DNA from: WHTB01 sp050699035
Lineage (GTDB): Bacteria; Actinomycetota; Actinomycetes; Propionibacteriales; Nocardioidaceae
DNA length: 6,526 nt
NCBI GenBank assembly: GCA_050699035.1
Contig: JBOHDE010000216.1
Location: 1 to 6,526 of the forward strand
Direction of reading: 5' to 3'
The notes below the pieces were generated by a model that saw only the letters and a program-made list of their open reading frames with translations, searched no databases and had not been told where the DNA came from. Shown piece by piece: positions 1-5,108 of this stretch (the stretch's first letter is position 1; each line of letters begins with the position of its first letter). Both the position numbers and the translations under genes were made by a program.

Positions 1-32
1 TCCGGTGGCGGTACGGCCGGCCGCAGCGCACG

Positions 33-1910
33 GTGGTCGCGCACAGCCGACGCGCGGCCAGCGGCGCCGCTCGGCAACCCCCGATGAGTCTCCCGCAGCA
101 GCAGGCACCGGCCGCCCCGGCACCGGCCGCCCCGGAGCGGGTCCGCCCGCCGCGGAGGGTGGGGACCGCTCCAGGGGGCCAGGGTTACGACGGGTCGGAC
201 ACCGGCTCACGGTTGGGCCGGTGGTGGCGTCGGATGCGCGACCGCCCGGCGTCATCAGGCCCACCGGTGGCGGCTGGCGGAGGTGCGGTCGGCGGCGGCA
301 CGATCGGCGGTGGGCGGTCGTCGGGCTCGGTGTTGGCGTATCCGCATGTCGGGGGGCCGGAGGCCGTGGTGGTGGGCACTCCGTTCGATGTGACGATTGG
401 TGTGTCGCCGCGGCGGGATCGGTCGTTGGTGACCGCGGGGGCGTTGGCGTTGCCTGCGGGGCAGCCGATCAATCTGGGGTTGATGGTTACCTTTGACCCT
501 GACTCGCTTCGTCTCGAGACTCCGCTGCCGACCACGATCCGGGTCAACCCGGCCAACCCGTACGTCGTGGTGCCGGCCAGGTTCGTGGCGCTGGATGGTG
601 ATGGTCTGGGCGCGGAGCGGCGGATCGGTGTGCATTATCTGCTCGACGGCGTGGTGATCGGGGTGGCGTGGAAGCGGTTCGTCGCCGCGTGGGACGAGTC
701 GGAGCTGGCCAGCCTGCCGCGGCCTGACGCGCGCGAGCGGACGTTGCTGAACTTGGCGCCGGTGTTGCGTGAGGAGGCGCCCGATCTGGTCGTCGCCGTG
801 TACCGGTCCGATGATGCGACTGGTGACCACTTCGTCTGGTCGGCGTACCCGTCGGCCTCGGGGTTGGCGGTACCCGACTCCCAGCGGTCGGGGCGGATCG
901 GGGAGGAGACCAAGCAGTTCGCCACCGATGGGCGGCGCAGTGTGGCGCTGGGTGGTGACCCGGTGGGGCTGTTCACGCAGCTGCATGGTCGGGCGTTGGA
1001 TATCGGGCGGGCGATCCCGGTGGCGATGCGGGAGACGTTGCGTGAGCTGGCGACCGGCCGGGAGTCGCCGGCGACCGTGCTGTTGTTGACCGAGGAGGTG
1101 CATGTGCCGTGGGAGCTGGCGGCGTTCCGTCCGCCGTTGGAGTCTGCGGCCGGTGGTACGTCGCCGTACCTCGGCGCGCACGTGGCTATCGCGCGTTGGC
1201 CGCTGACCGACACGCCGCCGCCGGAGCCGGTCCCGGTACGGCGACTGGACGTGACCCGTACGGCGGTGGTGTCGGCGCAGTATGACGGGGTGCCGGGTTG
1301 GCCGCAGCTGGAGCATGCTGAGCGGGAGGCGGCCGACCTGCTCAAGGGGTACCGGCCGTCGGTCGAGGTGAAGCCGTTGTTGCGTGACGTGATCGCGTGC
1401 CTGAACGGCCAGCCGCGGGCGGATGTGGTGCATTTTGCGATGCATGGCCAGTTCGACCCGGACAGCATCAACGAGGGGCTGGTGTTGTTGGCGGAGAGGG
1501 CCGACGGCACGCATGCCGCGGAGTTCCTGAAGGCCAGCCAGGTGCAGACCGGTGACCTGCCGAGGTCGTTCGTGTTCCTCAACGCCTGCCAGGTCGGTGC
1601 GGCCAAGGAGGTGCTCGGCGACTACGGCGGGATGGCGGTCGCGTTCTTGCGGGCCGGGGCATGTGGGGTGGTCGCGCCGCTCTGGAACGTCGACGACTCG
1701 GTGGCCGGTGAGGTGGCGCGGGAGTTCTACGCCGGGGTGTACGCGGAGGACGCGCCGTCGGCGGCGGAGGTGCTGCGGCGGATCCGGGCGAGGTACACCC
1801 AGGGCGGTGTCGTCGACCAACGCGCGGACCCGACCCTGATCGCCTACCAGCTGTACGGGCATCCGCGACTCCAGCTCCGGCGGGTGCCCGACGACGAACC
1901 GCCCGACTGA
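33..1910 (+). CDS. CHAT-domain (caspase-like) protease, possibly N-terminally incomplete
   Basis: The 625-residue product (counted from GTG 33) ends in a CHAT domain, a caspase/separase-clan cysteine peptidase fold, at about residues 330-615. Visible landmarks are the opening strand and VPWELA motif (about 357-362), the HFAMHG motif with likely catalytic His471, and LNACQVG with likely nucleophile Cys519. The GVVAPLWNVDD strand and a C-terminal YGHPRL end also fit. Residues 1-100 are low-complexity (Pro/Ala, then Arg, then Gly/Ser runs). Residues about 105-215 look beta-rich, and 215-330 is a mixed linker I do not recognise. There is no signal peptide or membrane segment, so it is probably cytoplasmic. 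The start is uncertain: the frame is open to the window edge, neither GTG 33 nor ATG 84 has a clear ribosome binding site, and translation before ATG 84 is Arg-rich and unconvincing. It is the first gene of a pair with the hydrolase 12 bases downstream. The family assignment is firm; the substrate is unknown. It uses about twenty TTG leucine codons, unlike its neighbour. Confidence 0.9.
   Translation: MVAHSRRAASGAARQPPMSLPQQQAPAAPAPAAPERVRPPRRVGTAPGGQGYDGSDTGSRLGRWWRRMRDRPASSGPPVAAGGGAVGGGTIGGGRSSGSVLAYPHVGGPEAVVVGTPFDVTIGVSPRRDRSLVTAGALALPAGQPINLGLMVTFDPDSLRLETPLPTTIRVNPANPYVVVPARFVALDGDGLGAERRIGVHYLLDGVVIGVAWKRFVAAWDESELASLPRPDARERTLLNLAPVLREEAPDLVVAVYRSDDATGDHFVWSAYPSASGLAVPDSQRSGRIGEETKQFATDGRRSVALGGDPVGLFTQLHGRALDIGRAIPVAMRETLRELATGRESPATVLLLTEEVHVPWELAAFRPPLESAAGGTSPYLGAHVAIARWPLTDTPPPEPVPVRRLDVTRTAVVSAQYDGVPGWPQLEHAEREAADLLKGYRPSVEVKPLLRDVIACLNGQPRADVVHFAMHGQFDPDSINEGLVLLAERADGTHAAEFLKASQVQTGDLPRSFVFLNACQVGAAKEVLGDYGGMAVAFLRAGACGVVAPLWNVDDSVAGEVAREFYAGVYAEDAPSAAEVLRRIRARYTQGGVVDQRADPTLIAYQLYGHPRLQLRRVPDDEPPD
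105..134 (+). repeat. 15-base tandem repeat encoding APAAP twice
   Basis: Two exact, adjacent 15-base units (105-119 and 120-134) encode Ala-Pro-Ala-Ala-Pro twice in the frame of the CHAT gene. They sit in a Pro/Ala-rich, probably disordered N-terminal tail. Such units can change copy number by slippage without breaking the frame. Confidence 0.8.
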
Positions 1911-1912
1911 CG

Positions 1913-1918
1913 AAGGAG
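1913..1918 (+). promoter_or_regulatory. Ribosome binding site of the alpha/beta hydrolase gene
   Basis: AAGGAG lies between the CHAT stop codon (1908-1910) and the ATG at 1923, with four bases between site and start. This strong Shine-Dalgarno match in a 12-base gap fixes the start of the second gene. It indicates that the two genes are translated from one message. Confidence 0.85.
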
Positions 1919-1922
1919 CCCC

Positions 1923-3395
1923 ATGGCACGTCTCAACCCCGACGGGCTGCCGGTCGTCGTCGACACCGTGGAGGTGGTGAGCCCAGGCCTGGTCGGGACG
2001 GTGGAGGTCCACCTGCCGGGGACCAGCGGCGGTCGTGGTCCGGCCGGTGCCACCGAGCCGTTCCGGCAGGCGCTGGCCGACACCGAGATGTCGTCCCAGC
2101 TGACCGTCGAGATCAGCGACCACCAGGACGTGAGCGCGACCGGAGGGTCCCGGGCTGGCGCCGACAGCGCCCAGCTGGCGGTCACGGTGCCCGGGCCAGG
2201 CCACGGCTTCGGGCAGGTGGTGCTGTACACCGCCGAGGACGGGTCGGTGTCGTGGCACTTCGCGGAGGATGTGCCGCCGGCAGACCTCGCGGTGCGCGGG
2301 CCGGCCCGGCTCACCTACCTGGTGCCACGGTCGGTCGTGCCGGCCGATGGCGAGACGGGCGGGCGCGGCATCGTCGGCGTACTCGGCAAGAAGGTGCTGG
2401 AGGTGCTGTTCTTCCGGCTGGTCGAGGAGGCTGCCGGGCGGACCGCGAGCTGGTTCGCCGCGAGGTACGAGCAGGCCCACCGGCCGCACCGGCTCCGTAC
2501 GTTCGAGCCTGAGACGTACGCCGAGGCCGGGCGTGCGATCGGCGCCGCGGACTGGGGACGGCTGACCAGCGGCCGCGCGCTGCTGTTCGTGCACGGGACG
2601 GCGAGCAGCTGCCGGTCCGCGTTCGGCCGGATCCCGCTGGACCTGATGGCCGAGCTGTACCGGCGCTATGACGGTCGGGTGTTCGGGTTCGACCATCCGA
2701 CGATCTCCGTCCCGCCCGACGTCAACGCGCGGTCGTTCGCCGAGCTGCTGCCGGAGGGCGCGCGGCTCGACCTCGATGTGGTCGCGCACTCGCGCGGTGG
2801 TTTGGTGAGCCGGGTGATGACCGAGCGGGCTGGTGACGTGGGGCTCGCCGACCGCGTCACGGTGGGCTCGCTGGTGATGGTGGCGACCCCCAACGCGGGC
2901 ACGCCGCTGGTCGACACGGAGAACCTGAAGTACCTGCTGGACCGGCTGACGAACCTCGTGCAGTTCGTGCCGGACAACGGCGTCACGGATGTGCTCGACA
3001 TCGTGCTGTCGGTGGTCAAGCAGGTCGCGGTCGGGATCCTGGACGGGTTGGACGGGCTGGTCGCGATGCACCCGCGCCAGGCGTTCCTCACGGAGTACCT
3101 GAACGTCGCCGACGCCGTGACCACGACGGCGTACCGCGCAGTGGCCGCCGACTACAACCCGCCGAGCGGCTCGGCGCTGCTCCGGATCGCGCGCGACGGC
3201 GTCACCGACCTCGTCTTCGGGCGGACCGGCAACGACCTGGTGGTGCCGACGGCGGGTGTCTACGACGTGCCGTCGGCCGGCACGTTCCCGGTCGGCTCAC
3301 CGGTGCTGTTCACCGCGGCTGACGGTGTCGACCACAGCACCTACTGGGCGCAGCAGCCGTTCGTCACCGCGGCCCGCGCCTGGCTCACTGCCTGA
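1923..3395 (+). CDS. Alpha/beta hydrolase (lipase-like) paired with the CHAT protease
   Basis: This is a 490-residue protein. Its hydrolase half starts near residue 215: a beta strand leads to FVHGTASS (His224-Gly225, the usual oxyanion turn), followed by the nucleophile elbow AHSRGG with Ser290. The likely acid is Asp438 in GNDLVVP and the likely base is His471 in DHSTYW, which completes a lipase/PGAP1-like triad in the correct order. Residues about 337-382 are rich in Leu/Val/Ile and fall where lipases carry a lid, so a lipid or other hydrophobic ester substrate is plausible but unproven. Residues 1-140 are beta-rich and not recognised. A hydrophobic or amphipathic helix at about 149-180 links the halves. 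No signal peptide is seen, which argues against a secreted lipase. The ATG is set by AAGGAG four bases upstream. Its position directly behind the CHAT gene suggests it is the partner or target of that protease. It has only about two TTG codons, unlike the CHAT gene. Confidence 0.88.
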   Translation: MARLNPDGLPVVVDTVEVVSPGLVGTVEVHLPGTSGGRGPAGATEPFRQALADTEMSSQLTVEISDHQDVSATGGSRAGADSAQLAVTVPGPGHGFGQVVLYTAEDGSVSWHFAEDVPPADLAVRGPARLTYLVPRSVVPADGETGGRGIVGVLGKKVLEVLFFRLVEEAAGRTASWFAARYEQAHRPHRLRTFEPETYAEAGRAIGAADWGRLTSGRALLFVHGTASSCRSAFGRIPLDLMAELYRRYDGRVFGFDHPTISVPPDVNARSFAELLPEGARLDLDVVAHSRGGLVSRVMTERAGDVGLADRVTVGSLVMVATPNAGTPLVDTENLKYLLDRLTNLVQFVPDNGVTDVLDIVLSVVKQVAVGILDGLDGLVAMHPRQAFLTEYLNVADAVTTTAYRAVAADYNPPSGSALLRIARDGVTDLVFGRTGNDLVVPTAGVYDVPSAGTFPVGSPVLFTAADGVDHSTYWAQQPFVTAARAWLTA

Positions 3396-3407
3396 CCCAC
3401 CTCACCT

Positions 3408-3467
3408 TCGCGCCGAGGTTGCAGTTATGTGCGCCGGGTCGTGAACATACGCGCAACCTCGGCGCGA
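3408..3467. repeat. REP-like inverted repeat just after the hydrolase stop codon
   Basis: Two 23-base arms (3408-3430 and 3445-3467) are inverted copies with 20 of 23 positions complementary, around a 14-base loop. The outer 15 bases are a perfect match: TCGCGCCGAGGTTGC at 3408-3422 against its complement at 3453-3467. The inner five pairs (3426-3430 with 3445-3449) also match. The repeat begins 12 bases after the hydrolase stop, so the transcript would fold here into a long GC-rich hairpin. There is no following T-run, so a role as intrinsic terminator or mRNA-end stabiliser is possible but unproven. Confidence 0.85.
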
Positions 3468-3468
3468 G
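3445..3468 (+). repeat. 24-base direct repeat, copy 1
   Basis: This 24-base sequence begins ACATACGCGC and ends CTCGGCGCGAG. It recurs exactly at 3810-3833, 365 bases away. It also forms the right arm of the inverted repeat that starts at 3408. Confidence 0.9.
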
Positions 3469-3504
3469 TGTTCGAGCGCCGCACGCGCGGCCTGCACCCG
3501 GTCA

Positions 3505-3523
3505 CCGCCGCGAGTCGCGGTGG
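3505..3523. repeat. Short GC hairpin (8 bp stem, 3-base loop)
   Basis: CCGCCGCG (3505-3512) pairs with CGCGGTGG (3516-3523) around AGT, with a single G-T pair. In GC-rich DNA such short stems can occur by chance, and no T-run follows. It may act as a terminator or be incidental. Confidence 0.45.
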
Positions 3524-3626
3524 CTGGGGCGCGTGGCCGGAGCCAGGTCGCTTCATCGGCTCCGCGGCGTCAGGCCCGACACATGACACGCGACCCTCGA
3601 CGGCCGGCGAAGCTTGCGGCGGACTG

Positions 3627-3662
3627 TGCACCATTTCGCGCCGAGTGGTGGCAAACGGTGCA
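3627..3662. repeat. Second inverted repeat carrying the shared REP core
   Basis: Arms TGCACCATTT (3627-3636) and AAACGGTGCA (3653-3662) are complementary at nine of ten positions. One more G-C pair can form outside them (3626 with 3663). The mismatch becomes a G-U wobble if the minus strand is transcribed. The last arm base plus the loop contains TCGCGCCGAG (3636-3645), identical to the first ten bases of the repeat at 3408. This marks it as a related or composite element. Confidence 0.7.
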
Positions 3663-3763
3663 CCGCAGGCCGGACCATGCAATCAGGTGGCGAGGACCCG
3701 AGATCGTCCATGCCGCGCACGCGCTCGCCCCCGTGCGGTCGAACTCGTACAACGGCTGGGAAT

Positions 3764-3783
3764 GCGTGACGTATTTGTCACGC
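3764..3783. repeat. Perfect 7+7 palindrome with 6-base spacer
   Basis: GCGTGAC (3764-3770) and GTCACGC (3777-3783) flank the AT-richer spacer GTATTT. It lies about 70 bases beyond the acetyltransferase stop codon on that gene's transcript. It could be a read-through stop between convergent genes or a protein-binding dyad, and nothing in the sequence decides between them. Confidence 0.55.
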
Positions 3784-3809
3784 TTCCCGGTCCGTTATCC
3801 GGCTCAGCG

Positions 3810-3833
3810 ACATACGCGCAACCTCGGCGCGAG
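3810..3833 (-). repeat. 24-base direct repeat, copy 2, just after the GNAT stop codon
   Basis: This is an exact copy of 3445-3468. Read on the minus strand, the direction of the acetyltransferase transcript, it starts 18 bases past the stop codon. There it presents the same TCGCGCCGAGGTTGC order that follows the hydrolase stop. The two convergent genes therefore carry the same motif in sense orientation just past their ends. No close partner arm is visible beside this copy. Confidence 0.9.
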
Positions 3834-3851
3834 GATGCGGGGCGGAGCTGG

Positions 3852-4970
3852 TCAGGAGTCGTCGCGCAGGCGGTCGTAGATCGCGTTGTCGTCGAAGTCA
3901 CCGTCACCGATCGGGGCGGCGGCCCGCTCCGTGCCGACGTGCACGAACCCGGCCTGCTCGGCCACCCGCCGAGACGCCGTGTTGCCGACCGCAGCGAACA
4001 GGACGAGCCGCCGTACCCCGAACCCGTGGGGAGCTGCCTCGACGCACCAGTCGACAACGCGCCGCACCGCCTCGGTCATGATGCCGCGCCCCCGGGAGTC
4101 GGGGTGTCCCCAGAAACCGACCTGCGCCGTGCGTGCGTCGTCGGACCCCTCGACATCGAAGAGCGCCACGTTGCCCAGCGCCTGGTCGGTCGCTCGGTCG
4201 GCGATGCACCAGGCGATCCGGCTGCCGTTAGCCGCCCCGAGCTGCACCCGCGTCAGGTAGGCAGGGACGTCGGCCAGGTCGCGCGGCACCGGCGACGCGG
4301 GGATGAAGCGGCGCAGCCGCTCGTCGTTCGACGCCTCGACGAGCCGCACACCGTCATCGACCCGCCACGGACGGATTCGCAGCCGTGTCGTCTCCAGCAC
4401 GGGTACGTCGATCCAGGGGTGCTGCGGCTCCCGGGCGTCGTCGGCCGTGATCCAGCCCGTCCATCCGTCGTAGCGTTCCCCACGCTGCTCGAGCAGACCG
4501 GGGATCGTCTCACCGAAGTGGAAGCCGGCCGCCCAGACGACCCGCCGCGATGCCCAGTTCCCGGCGTTCGCCCGCCAGGTCACGACGGCGTACTCCTGCT
4601 GCCGGAACCCCCAGTCCAGCAGCAGGTTGACCGCCCGCTTCATCACGCCCTTGCCACGGGCCTCCGGGTGCAGGCCGAAGCCGACCTCGGCGCCCCGGTG
4701 CCCGCGCGATCGCAGGTCCACCGACCCGGCGAAGCGCCCCTCGTGCTCGATCGCGAAGCACTGGGTCGCGCCGGCCTCCCAGCCCTGCGGAATCTTCTCT
4801 CCGACCCAGTCCCGCGCGTCCGACTCGCCGTACGGGACCGGCACAGTGGTCCACGCGATGCTCTCGGGGTCGTTGCACTGCTCGACGATGCGAGCGAGGT
4901 CATCGGCGGAGTGGGCTCGCAGCGTGACGATGCCGTCGCCGAGCACGGGTACGTCGTCGGGGAAGCGCAT
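3852..4970 (-). CDS. Tandem GNAT-family N-acetyltransferase
   Basis: The 372-residue protein contains two GNAT acetyltransferase domains in tandem, at about residues 12-165 and 185-360. Each carries the acetyl-CoA pyrophosphate-binding signature: HPEARGKG at 101-108 and HPDSRGRG at 289-296. Each also has the downstream N-x-A/S-SRRV helix (NWASRRV, NTASRRV). The domains resemble the RimJ/RimL-like branch, which acetylates protein N-termini or small amines, but the substrate cannot be read from the sequence. ATG 4970 was chosen over an in-frame ATG at 5012. The extra 14 residues are unlike a GNAT start, and a plausible promoter places transcription onset at or next to 4970, giving a leaderless message. 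It is convergent with the hydrolase gene and divergent from the CNNM gene. Both signatures are intact, so both halves may be active. Tandem GNATs of this kind are common in actinobacteria. Confidence 0.9.
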   Translation of the reverse strand: MRFPDDVPVLGDGIVTLRAHSADDLARIVEQCNDPESIAWTTVPVPYGESDARDWVGEKIPQGWEAGATQCFAIEHEGRFAGSVDLRSRGHRGAEVGFGLHPEARGKGVMKRAVNLLLDWGFRQQEYAVVTWRANAGNWASRRVVWAAGFHFGETIPGLLEQRGERYDGWTGWITADDAREPQHPWIDVPVLETTRLRIRPWRVDDGVRLVEASNDERLRRFIPASPVPRDLADVPAYLTRVQLGAANGSRIAWCIADRATDQALGNVALFDVEGSDDARTAQVGFWGHPDSRGRGIMTEAVRRVVDWCVEAAPHGFGVRRLVLFAAVGNTASRRVAEQAGFVHVGTERAAAPIGDGDFDDNAIYDRLRDDS

Positions 4971-4976
4971 GCGCAA

Positions 4977-5006
4977 ACTATCGACGCGCCGCCGATCTGG
5001 CGGCAA
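4977..5006 (-). promoter_or_regulatory. Putative leaderless promoter of the GNAT gene
   Basis: On the minus strand a -35-like TTGCCG (5001-5006) and a -10-like GATAGT (4977-4982) are 18 bases apart. Each matches four of six consensus bases. Six bases separate the -10 element from the ATG at 4970, so transcription would begin at or beside the start codon. The absence of a Shine-Dalgarno sequence before 4970 agrees with leaderless translation, which is common in actinobacteria. Confidence 0.45.
4988..5004. promoter_or_regulatory. Perfect dyad GCCGCC-N5-GGCGGC, candidate operator
   Basis: A 17-base hyphenated palindrome (arms 4988-4993 and 4999-5004, spacer GATCT) lies across the spacer and -35 element of the predicted acetyltransferase promoter. 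A repressor bound here would block it. GC-rich 6+6 dyads do occur by chance in such genomes, so this rests mainly on its position. Confidence 0.4.
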
Positions 5007-5035
5007 GCACATTTCGTCGTACCCACCGGCTGCCC

Positions 5036-5041
5036 TACGCT
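5036..5041 (+). promoter_or_regulatory. Weak -10-like element ahead of the CNNM gene
   Basis: TACGCT fits the actinobacterial TANNNT pattern. It lies seven bases before the ATG at 5049, which would make that short ORF leaderless. No good -35 match is visible upstream (TTCGTC at 5013-5018 is poor), so this is tentative. Confidence 0.25.
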
Positions 5042-5048
5042 CGGACGC

Positions 5049-5108
5049 ATGGACGAGTCCTGCAGAACGGAGTGCCCTAGCCGCGGCGCCCGGGAGGCCC
5101 GTCGGTGA
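5049..5108 (+). CDS. Possible 19-residue upstream ORF overlapping the CNNM start
   Basis: ATG 5049 opens a 19-codon frame (MDESCRTECPSRGAREARR). Its TGA (5106-5108) overlaps the GTG start of the next gene in a GTGA junction, the classic arrangement for translational coupling. It has no Shine-Dalgarno site but could be leaderless given the -10-like TACGCT seven bases upstream. It resembles no known leader peptide, and two cysteines are its only notable residues. The overlap may be chance, and no protein function is claimed. Confidence 0.3.
   Translation: MDESCRTECPSRGAREARR
5092..5097 (+). promoter_or_regulatory. Ribosome binding site of the CNNM/CBS gene
   Basis: GGGAGG is seven bases before the GTG at 5105. 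An in-frame TAG at 5078-5080 excludes any longer version of the gene. Together they fix the GTG start. Confidence 0.85.

Larger units (their letters stand above)
3396..3851. other. Repeat-bearing gap between convergent genes, no convincing gene
   Basis: These 456 bases separate the hydrolase and acetyltransferase genes, whose 3' ends face each other. Short ORFs here encode compositionally odd peptides (rich in Arg, Pro, Ser and Ala) with no recognisable family, and none has a good ribosome binding site. No tRNA or other structured RNA gene was recognised. The content is a set of short inverted and direct repeats, listed separately. No U-tract terminator was seen. Confidence 0.7.

Noticed and set aside
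5..496. A 163-codon plus-strand frame at the left edge.
   Set aside because: It overlaps the CHAT gene in another frame, with a Gly/Arg-rich product lacking any domain.
255..3071. A 938-codon open frame on the minus strand across both cassette genes.
   Set aside because: Its product is rich in Arg, His, Pro and Gln with no recognisable domain. It lies opposite two genes with clear catalytic motifs. Long antisense frames are expected in very GC-rich DNA.
3775..3800. A TTGTCA -35-like hexamer with TTATCC downstream as a plus-strand promoter.
   Set aside because: The spacing is too short (14 bases), the -10 match is poor, and it would drive antisense into the acetyltransferase gene. The TTGTCA is part of the palindrome at 3764-3783.
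3408..3833. A 426-base miniature transposable element bounded by inverted repeats.
   Set aside because: The outer ends are inverted copies, but I see no matching target-site duplication in the flanks. An extra internal copy at 3445 is better explained by REP-like clustering. It is kept only as an alternative within the repeat finding.
3408..3833. A CRISPR array suggested by repeated 20-25 base units.
   Set aside because: There are only a few copies, in alternating orientation and with irregular spacing, and no Cas genes are seen.
3425..3879. Several short frames in the convergent gap (60 to 119 codons on either strand).
   Set aside because: They have no ribosome binding sites, no recognised family and biased composition, and they run through the repeats.
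3429..5108. A 559-codon plus-strand frame opposite the acetyltransferase.
   Set aside because: It is the antisense shadow of a clear tandem GNAT gene and has no family features. Only its final 20 codons, after ATG 5049, are considered separately as an upstream ORF.
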